Positions 26,535-35,103 are shown, numbered from the stretch's first letter. The stretch: DNA of 64,000 nt from DAHVFK01 sp035310985 (GCA_035310985.1 DATGDH010000058.1:1-64000); one strand, 5' to 3'. A program made the numbers and translations. The notes: generated by a model not told the origin, from the letters alone.

Positions 26535-26917
26535 TGCGGCGCGAGGACGAGAAGGCTGCCAACCTGGCGCGCGACGACCGGGTGTCGCTGACCATCGACC
26601 ACGACACGCCGCAAGTGATGGAGATCACCGGACTGTCCATGGCGGCGCGCACACAGGCCGTGCTCGATCCGGCCGAAGGCGAGAAGGCGCTGCGCCTGCT
26701 CTTTGCGAAGTATCCGGCGCAGGACTCCATGCCGATGCAGATGCCGACCCCGGCGGACGTCCGGATCTTCCGCGTGACGCCCACAGTGATCTCGGTGCTC
26801 GACTATTCGAAGGGCTTCGGACACACCGACCTCGCCACGTGCCAGCGGTGTTCTGCGTCGCTGCAAAGCGGTCTGTCAGACTACGCTCTAGCCGACGGCG
26901 AGGGGAAAAGAGCCTAG
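26534..26917 (+). pseudogene. N-terminally truncated PPOX-family flavoprotein
   Basis: The 127-residue reading matches the second half of pyridoxamine-5'-phosphate-oxidase-like proteins (KAANLARDDRVSLTIDHD ... PADVRIFRVTPTVISVLDYSKGFGHTDL). About 50-60 residues that normally come first, with the opening barrel strands, are missing. The reading begins right at the Lin0512 stop. The last 25 residues after GHTDL also look unlike the family. Loss of the N-terminal strands would probably prevent flavin binding. It sits next to the decayed tRNA copy that marks the island edge. A short functional protein cannot be ruled out. Confidence 0.55.
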
Positions 26918-26942
26918 CGCTCGCTAGGCCTTTGTGTAATCG

Positions 26943-27006
26943 TGGCCCCCCGACTTGGGCTCGAGCCAGGGACCTGCGGAATAACAGCTCGAACCCACTG
27001 ACCTAT
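26943..27006 (-). pseudogene. Decayed tRNA-Asn copy (possible att site)
   Basis: The bases at 26943-26988 align without gaps to 37022-37067, the 3' two-thirds of the intact tRNA-Asn on the same strand, with 40 of 46 identical. They include the CCA end, the T-arm and the anticodon arm up to TTAACAG-like sequence. Weaker similarity continues to about 27006 with small deletions, and the 5' acceptor strand is gone. It cannot fold as a working tRNA. Its position and orientation fit the far end of an element inserted at tRNA-Asn, or a decayed tandem tRNA. Confidence 0.65.
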
Positions 27007-27234
27007 GTTGTTGTTTTTGGCCCGCCGTCGCTCGCCAAGAGCCGTAGCGAAGCGCCGAACGCTACGTCTTCGCTACGTTCGGAGACCTGCGAATTTGTTG
27101 CAAGTGATGGATGTCCGCTTCCGACTCATGGCAGTCGTTCAAGCGTAGACTGGCCTACGGCCTCGTTTGAGACGCTGCAATGAACGAAGTCCAAGCGGCG
27201 TTTGGTCGCCACTAACTAGAGAAAGGTCGGAGCA
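27007..27234. other. Non-coding stretch at left edge of island
   Basis: No convincing gene is seen. The segment contains GC-rich repeats of CGCTACG and, at 27111-27140, one of the degenerate 30-base elements shared with 27369-27398 and 29301-29330. Base composition drops from here on compared with the flanking chromosome. Confidence 0.4.
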
Positions 27235-27339
27235 ATGGGCAGATCCACCGATCGCAATCTTCGCAACCGCAGGCGCAAGCAAAGCATTAAGAAGAAGCTG
27301 CGGCAACAAAGGAAGCAGCAAAAGAAGGCGGCACGTTGA
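27235..27339 (+). CDS. Very small, highly basic protein (34 aa)
   Basis: The reading starts with MGRSTDRNLRNRRRKQSIKK and ends in KKAAR. About half the residues are Arg or Lys and there is no hydrophobic stretch, so a nucleic-acid- or ribosome-binding role is possible. A GTCGGAG ribosome-binding site lies five bases before the ATG. It is too short for default gene callers. No family is recognised with confidence. Confidence 0.5.
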   Translation: MGRSTDRNLRNRRRKQSIKKKLRQQRKQQKKAAR

Positions 27340-27518
27340 GGCGCCACGTCGTGTAATTGTTCCCGTGAATGTCTGCTCCTGGCCGTTCGCGGACAATCGG
27401 GATTGACCGGTCTCGACTCAGAGCGGAGATGAAGAGAGTAGGCTGACTGTCCGCCATGGTTGACTGGGCTTTCGTCCCGTCAATTCGCTTGTTTCTTGTC
27501 GATAGAAATGGAAACGCA

Positions 27519-27740
27519 ATGGATATCAAAGTAGGGCAGGTGCTGGAGTTTGTTGAACCCGTGAATGTGGAAGGTAGAGTCATTGAGCGCGGCACCCGCG
27601 CTCGCGTCGGCTACATCCTCAACGAAGTGGTGGAGCCCAAGCTGACTCTTGTTCTATTAGGCGGGGAGAAACCCGAGACGATCGTTGTCGATCACAATGT
27701 TGCTGGCATTCACTGCCGCGTCGTGTCGGAAGACGCCTAA
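27519..27740 (+). CDS. Small strand-rich protein of unknown function (73 aa)
   Basis: A 73-residue acidic protein (MDIKVGQVLEFVEPVNVEGR ... GIHCRVVSEDA) with alternating hydrophobic residues, as expected of a small beta barrel. Two Val/Glu-rich strands surround ERGTRARVGYI. No signal peptide or membrane span is present. The start at 27519 is preferred to an in-frame ATG at 27456 because the extra 21 residues do not fit the pattern. I do not recognise a family. Confidence 0.5.
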   Translation: MDIKVGQVLEFVEPVNVEGRVIERGTRARVGYILNEVVEPKLTLVLLGGEKPETIVVDHNVAGIHCRVVSEDA

Positions 27741-27830
27741 GCTAGGCGGCCACGTCGCATCTGCTTGCTGCGCTTGTGGCGCTTGCCAAACTCGGGCGAG
27801 TGCCAATTCGCGTCAAGGCAGAAAGCAGGA

Positions 27831-27850
27831 AGGGCGGATCTATCCGCCCT
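27831..27850. terminator. Bidirectional hairpin between convergent small genes
   Basis: AGGGCGGAT (27831-27839) and ATCCGCCCT (27842-27850) form a perfect nine-base stem with a two-base loop. It lies between the 73-residue protein gene and the convergent monooxygenase-like gene. On the minus strand it is followed by a T-rich stretch. Confidence 0.55.
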
Positions 27851-27869
27851 CCCGCCACACCTACTGGGT

Positions 27870-28190
27870 CTAAGCCATCGCAGCAGCGCTGATCTTGTGG
27901 AACGTGGAGTTCGAAACTTCGTAGGTATCAACCCTAGGAGTTCCGACAACCAAGTTCTCTAGCATCTTGCTCACATCTGCGTAGTGCTCGCGGTTGTAGA
28001 CATCGGCGCTTTCTTTCTTGTCCCACAAACTCACGGCAAAGGCGTCGCCTCCGCTTGGTGAAACAAACGAGATTTCGTCTTTGAACCCATTTTGTTTTTG
28101 AAGCATGGGAATGATCTGCTTTTCCAGTTGCTTGGTAAATTCCGCGGCGCAGTTGGGCTTCAGTTGTATGGAAATGCGGCGTGCAAACAT
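27870..28190 (-). CDS. ABM-type dimeric alpha/beta-barrel protein
   Basis: A 106-residue protein resembling the antibiotic biosynthesis monooxygenase superfamily: FARRISIQLKPNCAAEF, a helix LEKQIIPMLQKQNGFKD and a strand FAVSLWDKKESADVY. Such proteins form homodimers with varied roles, including monooxygenases and heme- or quinone-related enzymes. The start at 28190 has an AGGAGA ribosome-binding site seven bases upstream; an in-frame ATG at 28226 lacks one. Base composition is lower in GC than the flanking chromosome. Confidence 0.65.
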   Translation of the reverse strand: MFARRISIQLKPNCAAEFTKQLEKQIIPMLQKQNGFKDEISFVSPSGGDAFAVSLWDKKESADVYNREHYADVSKMLENLVVGTPRVDTYEVSNSTFHKISAAAMA

Positions 28191-28746
28191 ATAGTTCTCC
28201 TGGGTTGTGACAGCTAGAGGGGTCATTTCAGATAGCCGGGAATTTAAACGCTCGGAAGTTCCTTGATCGGTCGAAAAACGCCATCTGCTGACTCCTTACC
28301 GAAACGACCAGCTTGCGCGCAAGGGCCCCCAACTCATAGAGGTTTAATTATCTAATTGTGTTGACTTCCCACGATGTGGCGCGCCCATCCGGTGATCGAA
28401 TGAGCACTCATGGTCGGAAGCGCAGATAGTCGCACTATGGGTACCGCGGTGCTGCGACGGCCGGTCGCGTGAGGTGCTTAGGCGGTCATTGAAGCGTAGA
28501 GTTTCGCTTAGCCGCTCATTTGGGTAAGGCAACCAGTGACGACCGCCCTTCAGCGCGCGGACCGCGTGATCGAATTATGAAGCGCCAGGTTCTCCTCTGC
28601 GGTCTCGCGCTTGGCTTATTCGTCACATGGCCGGCGGCTGAGTACTCAAATGCCCGCCGGTGAATATGGCGGGACTGTTTCGAGACGAACTCAATGGCGA
28701 GTAACATGGTCGCGGCTGTCGACTTTCTTCCCTTAAGGACGCCCCT
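28191..28746. other. Gene-free stretch in the island
   Basis: No reading frame here has a credible start, ribosome-binding site or protein pattern. The short frames on both strands are rich in Arg, Ser and His, as random sequence would be. The end of the stretch has a TTAAGGA ribosome-binding site belonging to the tautomerase gene. Confidence 0.4.
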
Positions 28747-29136
28747 ATGCCGAACGTGACGATTGAGGTCCGAAAGCAGTACTCGAGGGAAGAAGAAGAA
28801 GCACTCATTGACGCGGTACGTGCGGCGCTCGTGGAGTGCTTGAAAACGCCCGATTGGGATAGAACGATTCGGCTTATCGTGCACCAGCCGCACCGGTTTG
28901 TCGCGCCGCCAGGCAAAGACGAGCGCTATACGTTAGTAGACATCGATCTTTTCAGCGGGCGATCGCTTGACGCAAAGCGCGCGCTTTACCGGGCCATTGT
29001 GACAAACCTGGGCCGGTACGAGATTCCTGCGGACCACATTAAGATCCTGCTGCGCGAAAGCGCTGCGGACAACTGGGGCGTCCGCGGTGGCGTACCCGCC
29101 TCGCAGATGGACTTGGGGTTCCAGGTCGATGTTTAG
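28747..29136 (+). CDS. Tautomerase-family protein (4-OT/MIF superfamily)
   Basis: A 129-residue protein of the tautomerase superfamily. Pro2, the catalytic base once Met1 is removed, is present (MPNVTIEVRKQYS). The first helix EEEEALIDAVRAALVECL and the IRLIVHQPHRF strand are typical, and the second half repeats the beta-alpha-beta pattern up to ILLRESAADNWGVRGG. The superfamily catalyses keto-enol tautomerisation or dehalogenation. AAGGA lies upstream of the ATG. The substrate is unknown. Confidence 0.78.
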   Translation: MPNVTIEVRKQYSREEEEALIDAVRAALVECLKTPDWDRTIRLIVHQPHRFVAPPGKDERYTLVDIDLFSGRSLDAKRALYRAIVTNLGRYEIPADHIKILLRESAADNWGVRGGVPASQMDLGFQVDV

Positions 29137-29373
29137 CCATCTCCGTCCAATCTGCATCGACCCAACGAGTATTGAAGTCGCGTTCAAACCGGTCCGCGCG
29201 CGTCTAGGCAACACTAAAAGGAATCTCAAGTCACTTCTGCTCCCGTGAATATGACCGGCCGACCGGAGCGCTAGGGGTGGAACGAGCAGAGGCTGCCCTG
29301 AACATTCGCTTCCGACCCAAGGCGGTCACTCCCGCTGATTTTCGATACGCAGAATAGGACTTCCAAACACTGA

Positions 29374-29670
29374 GCCGAACACTTGCCGATCGGCAATGCC
29401 GGTATATACGCGGTCCGCAGCGGCTTCCTTAAGTCTGCCAAGGTTGACGGCGCGGGTGGCGAATAGGTAATGGGGTTCTTTATGCGCGGCGAACTGTTCG
29501 GCTTGGACGGTATCGCTGCTGCGCGCTACGACAACGCCGCGAGCGCGCTCGAAGATGGCGAAATCGTCGTGCTTCCCCTCGCGCTCCGATTGTGTTCTAC
29601 GGATGACGCGAGAGGAAATGGGCAGTTACCTCGGACTGAACTTGCAGGGCGCGCATGCGCCGCTCTAAAG
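29374..29670 (+). pseudogene. Broken FNR/CRP-family regulator gene
   Basis: In one frame from 29401, IYAVRSGFLKSAKVDGAGGE is followed by an amber codon (29464-29466), then VMGFFMRGELFGLDGI ... ASALEDGEIVVLPL, the cyclic-nucleotide-like barrel of FNR proteins. Soon after, in another frame from 29597, comes LRMTREEMGSYLGLNL, the start of the FNR helix-turn-helix. The dimerisation helix between them is missing, and the sequence degenerates before the recognition helix is complete. An in-frame stop also lies upstream at 29371. The gene has thus suffered a nonsense change, an internal deletion, a frameshift and end losses. Confidence 0.72.
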
Positions 29671-29722
29671 AGAGAAGGGTCAACCTATACTTGCCAGGCG
29701 CGCAATCACCGGGAACGAGAAC

Positions 29723-30427
29723 ATGAACAAGACAAACGTGGAAAAACGCCGCCTGTGCCAAGTCTGCGGCAGTGATCGAGCTGCTGACCTGCGCCCGGGA
29801 ATTCTGGCGGGTCCCGCAGTTGCCGAGCTCATTTTAAAAGCAACCGGGAGCTGGTCCGATAAGGGCTGGATCTGCACGGGCGATCTTCAGAGGTATCGCC
29901 ACGAGTATGTGAAGTCGCTGCTTGAAGCGGAACGTGGAGAACTGACCGCTCTCGACAACGAGGTGCTTGAAAGTCTGAGGCAGCAGGAGATCCTGTCTCG
30001 GAATCCCGAGGCGGAACTGCAGGCCGGCCTAACGTCAGGGCAGCGTCTGGCGGACCGCGTGGCGGCTTTCGGCGGCAGCTGGAGATTCCTCATCCTGTTT
30101 GCCGTCGTCTTGGTGCTGTGGATTGCCGTCAATTCGGTCGCCTTGATCATCCGGCCATTTGATCCCTACCCGTACATCTTTTTGAATCTCGTCCTGTCGT
30201 GTCTGGCGGCGATCCAGGCTCCGGTGATCATGATGAGCCAGATTCGCCAAGAAGCCCGCGACCGCCTGCACGCGACGCATGACTACCAGGTGAACCTGAA
30301 AGCCGAACTCGAGATCCGTCATCTTCACCAGAAGATCGATCATCTTCTGTCTCACCAGTGGGAAAGGTTGGTTGAGATTCAGGAAATCCAGATGGAGCTG
30401 ATCAACGAAACGCGGGGCAGCAGATGA
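29723..30427 (+). CDS. DUF1003 membrane protein
   Basis: A 234-residue protein. A Cys-containing start (LCQVCGSD) and a soluble part are followed by the DUF1003 core: RLADRVAAFGGSWRFLILF, two membrane spans joined by the short loop RPFDPYPYIFLNLVLSCLAAIQAPVIMMSQ, and a charged helix HDYQVNLKAELEIRHLHQKI. The function of DUF1003 proteins is not settled. It is followed by a TMEM175-type channel gene and a cation ATPase gene, so a link to ion balance is possible. Confidence 0.82.
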   Translation: MNKTNVEKRRLCQVCGSDRAADLRPGILAGPAVAELILKATGSWSDKGWICTGDLQRYRHEYVKSLLEAERGELTALDNEVLESLRQQEILSRNPEAELQAGLTSGQRLADRVAAFGGSWRFLILFAVVLVLWIAVNSVALIIRPFDPYPYIFLNLVLSCLAAIQAPVIMMSQIRQEARDRLHATHDYQVNLKAELEIRHLHQKIDHLLSHQWERLVEIQEIQMELINETRGSR

Positions 30428-30513
30428 GCGCGTTGATGATGCATAACGAGCGTCAGTTTAATTGTTCGGAGCACGACTAGAGACCACGTTTAAGATGTAG
30501 CGGTTAGGCCGGA

Positions 30514-31173
30514 ATGGTACTGGGACAAACAATCATCGCGCACATGCACGAAGAAAGAGAGACAGAACGCGTCGAAGCGTTTAGTGACGGTGTCTTCGGT
30601 ATCGCGATGACGCTGCTTGTAATCGAAATCAAGGTGCCGAGCCATGAGCTGGTTGCGGCAAACGGGCTGGCGCGATCCTTGGCTGCGCTGTGGCCCAGCT
30701 ATCTGGCGTTCGTGACCAGCTTCGTCACGATCCTCGTCATTTGGGTGCACCACCACTGGATCTTCGCGTTGATAAGAAGAAATGACCGTCCTTTCCTCTA
30801 CTGGAATGGACTCCTGTTGCTCTTTGTCACATTTGTGCCCTTTCCGACAGCGCTATTGGCGGAGTACCTGCTTCATCCCGAAGCGAGGGTGGCAGCAAAC
30901 TTGTACACAGGAACATTTTTGGCGATCTCACTCGCGTTCGACATGCTGTGGCGACATGCCTCGACACGATTACTTTCACCTGATGCAACCAACGCAAAAA
31001 GGGAGGAGGCCGCGCAAGTTACCAGGCAATATCGCTTCGGTCCTCCACTCTATTTCGCAACCTTCGGGGTGTCGTTCGTGTCCGAAGAATGGAGCATTGC
31101 CTTGTGTCTGTTGCTGGCGCTGTTCTTTGCGCTCGGAGGCGGGTCAATCGGGCGCGGAAAAGCGCGCCTCTGA
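30514..31173 (+). CDS. TMEM175-type (DUF1211) potassium channel protein
   Basis: Up to 219 residues with about six membrane spans. The family signature is present near the N-terminus as ERVEAFSDGVFGIAMTLLVI, matching RxxxFSDGVFxIAxTLL. Bacterial TMEM175 proteins form tetrameric potassium-selective channels. The ATG at 30544 gives an N-terminus closer to relatives (MHEERETERVEAF), so the start may lie there. It converges on the P-type ATPase gene. Confidence 0.82.
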   Translation: MVLGQTIIAHMHEERETERVEAFSDGVFGIAMTLLVIEIKVPSHELVAANGLARSLAALWPSYLAFVTSFVTILVIWVHHHWIFALIRRNDRPFLYWNGLLLLFVTFVPFPTALLAEYLLHPEARVAANLYTGTFLAISLAFDMLWRHASTRLLSPDATNAKREEAAQVTRQYRFGPPLYFATFGVSFVSEEWSIALCLLLALFFALGGGSIGRGKARL

Positions 31174-31231
31174 TGCCGAAACGTTTGCCGACCACGGGAG
31201 CCCGCGTTTCTGGCCGATATCAGCTGCGCCC

Positions 31232-33946
31232 CTAGTCACTGGAGCTGGCAATAACCCGGGACGAGGGTTTAAGCAGCCTCTTGCGGGCCAGCCACTTGCG
31301 CAGCTCCTCCAAGATGAGCATGCCCGCCGCGAATGGAACGATGAAGGCCCAGACCTTTTCTCCGATGGGTCCCGTTCCGAGGAGAGCATTTCCCCATGGG
31401 GTGTAGTTGATCAACAGGAGGATGGCGATTTCCGATATCACGCCCAAAATGATCAGCGGATTGCCGAGAAGCCCGGTGGAAAAGATCGATCGGGTCGCGC
31501 TTCGGCACATGAACACGTTCACGATCTGCAACACGACGATGGTGCTCAGGCAGGCGGTCGTGGCTTGCAGGTACAGGGGATCGTCGGCCGCGAGGTTCTC
31601 GCCATACGCCCATCCGGCGGCATGGAGCACGAAGAAGAAGGCCGCCATGGCCGCAGCCGCCTCGATGAGGCCCAGGAAGAGATAGGCGCGGAACGCCAGC
31701 GGCCAGTTCATCAGCCTCTCGTCACGCGGACGAGGAGGACGCAGCATGACCTTCGGGGCGGGCCGTTCAACGCCGAGGCCGAGAGAGGCAAGAGTATCGG
31801 ATCCCATGTCGATCGACAGCGCTTGAATCGGTGTCAACGCCAGGGGAATCCTGAACAGCAGGAAGCCGAGATAGGGGATCAATTCGGCAACGTTGTGGAC
31901 CAGGACATACGTGAGGAATTTGCGGATATTTTCGAACACCGCACGTCCCTCCTCGACGGCGTTCACGATGCTGGCGAAGTTGTCGTCCAACAGAACCATG
32001 TCGGCCGCCTCTTTGGCCACGTCCGTGCCGGAAACGCCCATGGCGATGCCGATATGCGCAGCCTTCAGCGCCGGTGCATCGTTGACCCCATCGCCCGTGA
32101 CGGCCACGACTTGTCTCTTGTCCTTCAGCGCCTCCACGATGCGCATCTTCGCGTCGGCGACGACCCGCGCGAAGATGACCTCCTCGGCGTCCAAGGCAAG
32201 CTGAAGCTGAATGACCGAGAACCGTCTGAGCTGCTCGCCCGTAATGACGGTCGGATGGTCGGACTTCACCAGCCCGATTTCGCGCGCGATCGCCGTTGCG
32301 GTCCGGGGGTGATCGCCGGTCACCATGATGACCTTGATCCCGGCCGCTTCGCATTTGCGGAGTGCTTCCGGTACTTCGGGCCGAGGCGGGTCTTCCAGTC
32401 CCGCGAGCCCGGAAAAGACCAGGTCCTGCTCCAAAGTCTCCCGGTCATGACCCACGGCGACGTTCCTGTAGGCGAAGGCAAGCACGCGCAGGCCCAGCTG
32501 CGCCATCGCATCCTGGGCTTGCACGATGCGCAGCTTTTCCTCGGCGCCGAGCGACTGAACCCTGCCGTCGATGAGTATGTGTTGGCAAAGTGGCACCACC
32601 GACTCGGGTGCGCCCTTGCAGTAGAGGGCGGGACCTTCGGGCGTCTGGTGCAAGGTAGACAGCCGCATGCGGTCGGTGTCGAACGGGATCTCGTCCAACT
32701 TTGGATAGGCCGGAACACCGGAATCGACGTGCAGCGCCATCTCCGCCAGCGCGGCTTCCATCGAATCGCCAAGATAGGCCGGTGTTCCGTGGCCCTCCGT
32801 TTCCTTTAGATCGTGGCACATCCGGGCGGTCAGGAAAAAAGGCCGGTAGAGACCAGCAAGGTCCGGCTTTGCCTTTACCGCCGCGAGTGAATCGAGAGTT
32901 GTCCCTAGATAGAGCTGCCGGACCGCCATGTTGCCCTGGGTGAGCGTACCGGTCTTGTCGGTGCAAATGACCGTCGTGGAGCCGAGCGTCTCGACCGAAG
33001 GCAGGTAACGGATGAGCACGTTGCGCTTTGCCATGCGCTGGGTGGCCAGCACGAGCGCCAAGGTCAACGTCGGCAGCAGCCCTTCCGGCACCATGGCGAC
33101 GATGATGCCGATCGCGAAAATGAAGGCCTTCCAGAAAGGGATGCCGATCACCCAGCCGAGCGAGAAGAACAGAAGACCGATCAGCACCGCGAGGATCGCG
33201 GTCAAGCGGCTCAAGCGCGCGATCTCCTTGCGCAGCGGCGAGACCTCCTTCGTAGCTGATTGGGTGAGATGCGCGATCTTGCCGAATTCCGTGTACATCC
33301 CCGTGGCGAAGACGACGGCCCTGGCCTGCCCGGACACCATCGAGGTGCCGGCGAGCGCGACGTTCTTGCTGTCGATCAAGTCATGCGCTTCGGATGGCTC
33401 GGCATCCCGCGCCTTGGGCAGCGATTCACCCGTGACGGCTGCGTTATTGACGCGTGCGCCAAACGCCTCGATCAGCCGGCAGTCCGCGGGGATCTTGTCG
33501 CCCTGCTCAAGGTGGACGATATCGCCTGGCACCAATTGCTCCGCAGCCACCCGGGTGACCTTGCCCTCGCGCAATACCTGGGCCTGCTGCGGCAGCAGTC
33601 TGCGCAACGCCGCCAGCGTTTTTTCGACGCGATACTCCTGCCAGAAGGAAAACACCCCGCTCACCAGGATCACGGTCATGATGGCGTAGCCCACTTTCGC
33701 CATGCCTTGGCTGGGATCGTTCCATTCAACGAAGAAAGCCAGCCCTGCCGCAACCCACAGGATCACGGAAAAGAAAGTAGTGAATTCCTTGATGAGGCGC
33801 AGCCACAAAGCACCACGGGGTACTTCCTCCACCCTGTTGCGGCCGTACTCGCGCAGCCTGCGCTCGACTTCGGCGTGGCTCAGACCCGCCGGTGTGCTCT
33901 TCAGGCTGGCGACGGCATCGAGCGGAGGAAGTTGATGGATTCTCAT
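31232..33946 (-). CDS. P2-type cation-transporting ATPase
   Basis: A 904-residue P-type ATPase with a cation ATPase N-terminal domain, actuator motif AAVTGESLPK, membrane motif MVPEGLLPTLTLAL (about residue 286), phosphorylation site ICTDKTGTLTQGN (Asp near 330) and hinge VTGDGVNDAPALKAAHIG. The C-terminus has further spans. The PEGL motif and the layout fit the P2 group (calcium, Na/K or H type) and not heavy-metal pumps, since no CPx motif is seen. The transported ion cannot be named. It is followed, convergently, by the TMEM175 gene. Confidence 0.9.
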   Translation of the reverse strand: MRIHQLPPLDAVASLKSTPAGLSHAEVERRLREYGRNRVEEVPRGALWLRLIKEFTTFFSVILWVAAGLAFFVEWNDPSQGMAKVGYAIMTVILVSGVFSFWQEYRVEKTLAALRRLLPQQAQVLREGKVTRVAAEQLVPGDIVHLEQGDKIPADCRLIEAFGARVNNAAVTGESLPKARDAEPSEAHDLIDSKNVALAGTSMVSGQARAVVFATGMYTEFGKIAHLTQSATKEVSPLRKEIARLSRLTAILAVLIGLLFFSLGWVIGIPFWKAFIFAIGIIVAMVPEGLLPTLTLALVLATQRMAKRNVLIRYLPSVETLGSTTVICTDKTGTLTQGNMAVRQLYLGTTLDSLAAVKAKPDLAGLYRPFFLTARMCHDLKETEGHGTPAYLGDSMEAALAEMALHVDSGVPAYPKLDEIPFDTDRMRLSTLHQTPEGPALYCKGAPESVVPLCQHILIDGRVQSLGAEEKLRIVQAQDAMAQLGLRVLAFAYRNVAVGHDRETLEQDLVFSGLAGLEDPPRPEVPEALRKCEAAGIKVIMVTGDHPRTATAIAREIGLVKSDHPTVITGEQLRRFSVIQLQLALDAEEVIFARVVADAKMRIVEALKDKRQVVAVTGDGVNDAPALKAAHIGIAMGVSGTDVAKEAADMVLLDDNFASIVNAVEEGRAVFENIRKFLTYVLVHNVAELIPYLGFLLFRIPLALTPIQALSIDMGSDTLASLGLGVERPAPKVMLRPPRPRDERLMNWPLAFRAYLFLGLIEAAAAMAAFFFVLHAAGWAYGENLAADDPLYLQATTACLSTIVVLQIVNVFMCRSATRSIFSTGLLGNPLIILGVISEIAILLLINYTPWGNALLGTGPIGEKVWAFIVPFAAGMLILEELRKWLARKRLLKPSSRVIASSSD

Positions 33947-34449
33947 GGAGAGCCGCGCGGCATCTTCCTCTCTAAACCGTTCGACAGAGCAAAATGCGCG
34001 TTAGCTTGTTGCAGGCGAAAAATATTCTCACAACTGAAATCACCACGCAGGGCCAACCGTGACCGCAATTGCACGTCGGGTCTAACGAAAGTATGAGTCG
34101 AGCAACCGGGCCGTCAACATGAATATCTCGCCAAGCCTGCGCGAAAAGAAGTGCCTTCATCTTCCGTCCATGGAATGGGCGGGAGAAGTTGCATGAATGA
34201 CGGCTCATGGCGGCGACGACAGCGCGCCGGCGGATCGCCGCGTAGTAATATCCTCGAGCGGCTACCGCCTGAGCACTCTGTTTTCGAGGTCTACGCACGC
34301 GACGCCGGGACGATTTAGTTGAGACGCATGGTCACCGGCTTCCCGAAACTCGTCGAGTCCCTCAATAAAGACTTCCTTGGCGGTGACCGAGGATTGCTTG
34401 CCAGGTCAAGCGGATTTCGGCCGTGGCGGTTTCAATCGGAGGCAGCGAT
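33947..34449. other. Gene-free stretch upstream of the ATPase and DUF3617 genes
   Basis: This 503-base region is the shared upstream region of two divergent genes. Short frames exist on both strands but none shows a family pattern or ribosome-binding site. No terminator or repeat is evident. Confidence 0.35.
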
Positions 34450-34878
34450 ATGAACAGATACGCCAGAGCATTCGCTGCAACTGCACTGCTAAGTGCGATG
34501 ATCCCCGTCGCGCAGGCCGATTTGAGCGGAGGGCAGTGGCAGCTAACAACGCTAATCACTGTGTCCGGAATTCCTGGCGAACTCGGACCTTTCCAGCAGA
34601 CGCAATGCCTAACCGCAGTGGCGGCAAAGGATCCAAACCAGTTATTCGGATCCGCCGGAGGCACCGACTGTGCATTTGCCGACGAACGTGACGACGGCCG
34701 GCACTTCAGCTTTACTCTCTCATGCAGCGGCGCCACCAGAGTGAACGGCGCGGGTTCGCTGCGCTACGGCAGCGACGCGCTTGAGGGGCAGATGGAGATT
34801 CACAGTGATCTCGGCGGTCAAATGCTAACGGTGCAAACGCGAATCTCCGCACGGCGTATCGGACCGTGCGTGAAATGA
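34450..34878 (+). CDS. DUF3617 secreted protein
   Basis: A 142-residue protein with a signal peptide (MNRYARAFAATALLSAMIPV, cut after AQA). The mature part fits DUF3617: LSGGQWQLTT near the start, QTQCLTAVAAKDPNQLF with a conserved Cys, a second Cys in TDCAF, a Cys in FTLSCSG and the final RRIGPCVK. Four cysteines suggest two disulfides in the periplasm. Function unknown. The start at 34450 is chosen for the signal peptide. Confidence 0.75.
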   Translation: MNRYARAFAATALLSAMIPVAQADLSGGQWQLTTLITVSGIPGELGPFQQTQCLTAVAAKDPNQLFGSAGGTDCAFADERDDGRHFSFTLSCSGATRVNGAGSLRYGSDALEGQMEIHSDLGGQMLTVQTRISARRIGPCVK

Positions 34879-34920
34879 GTCTAGTAGCCCGGATAGCAGA
34901 TACATTGTCTGCGCGATCGG

Positions 34921-35008
34921 CTACGACGGCGTGCACTTATGGTGCGAGGCGTTCCGCATCGTCGTAATAGACGCATGCGGCTGCAGGGAGCGCGGGGCGG
35001 GGTGCGAC
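34921..35008 (+). repeat. 88-base direct repeat, copy 1
   Basis: This segment aligns without gaps to 36558-36645 with 76 of 88 bases identical (86%). Read in one frame it gives YDGVHLWCEAFRIVVIDACG and then a Cys-rich stretch ending at a TAA (35021-35023), but no start codon precedes it. It lies between the DUF3617 and PEP-CTERM genes. Confidence 0.65.
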
Positions 35009-35070
35009 GCAGCAGAGCGGTAAGGTTCGCGCGGGACCTCGGCGCAGTATCGGATCTCGTCCCATCCTAG

Positions 35071-35103
35071 AAACAAGAACCCCGCCGAAGCGGGGTCTTG
35101 TTT
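35071..35103. terminator. Strong bidirectional terminator
   Basis: AAACAAGAACCCCGC (35071-35085) pairs with GCGGGGTCTTGTTT (35090-35103) apart from one unpaired base. The A and T runs at the two ends make it work on either strand. It lies 20 bases after the PEP-CTERM gene stop. Confidence 0.8.

Noticed and set aside
33972..34298. A 108-residue minus-strand frame upstream of the P-type ATPase
   Set aside because: Arg/Cys-rich with no recognisable pattern or ribosome-binding site.
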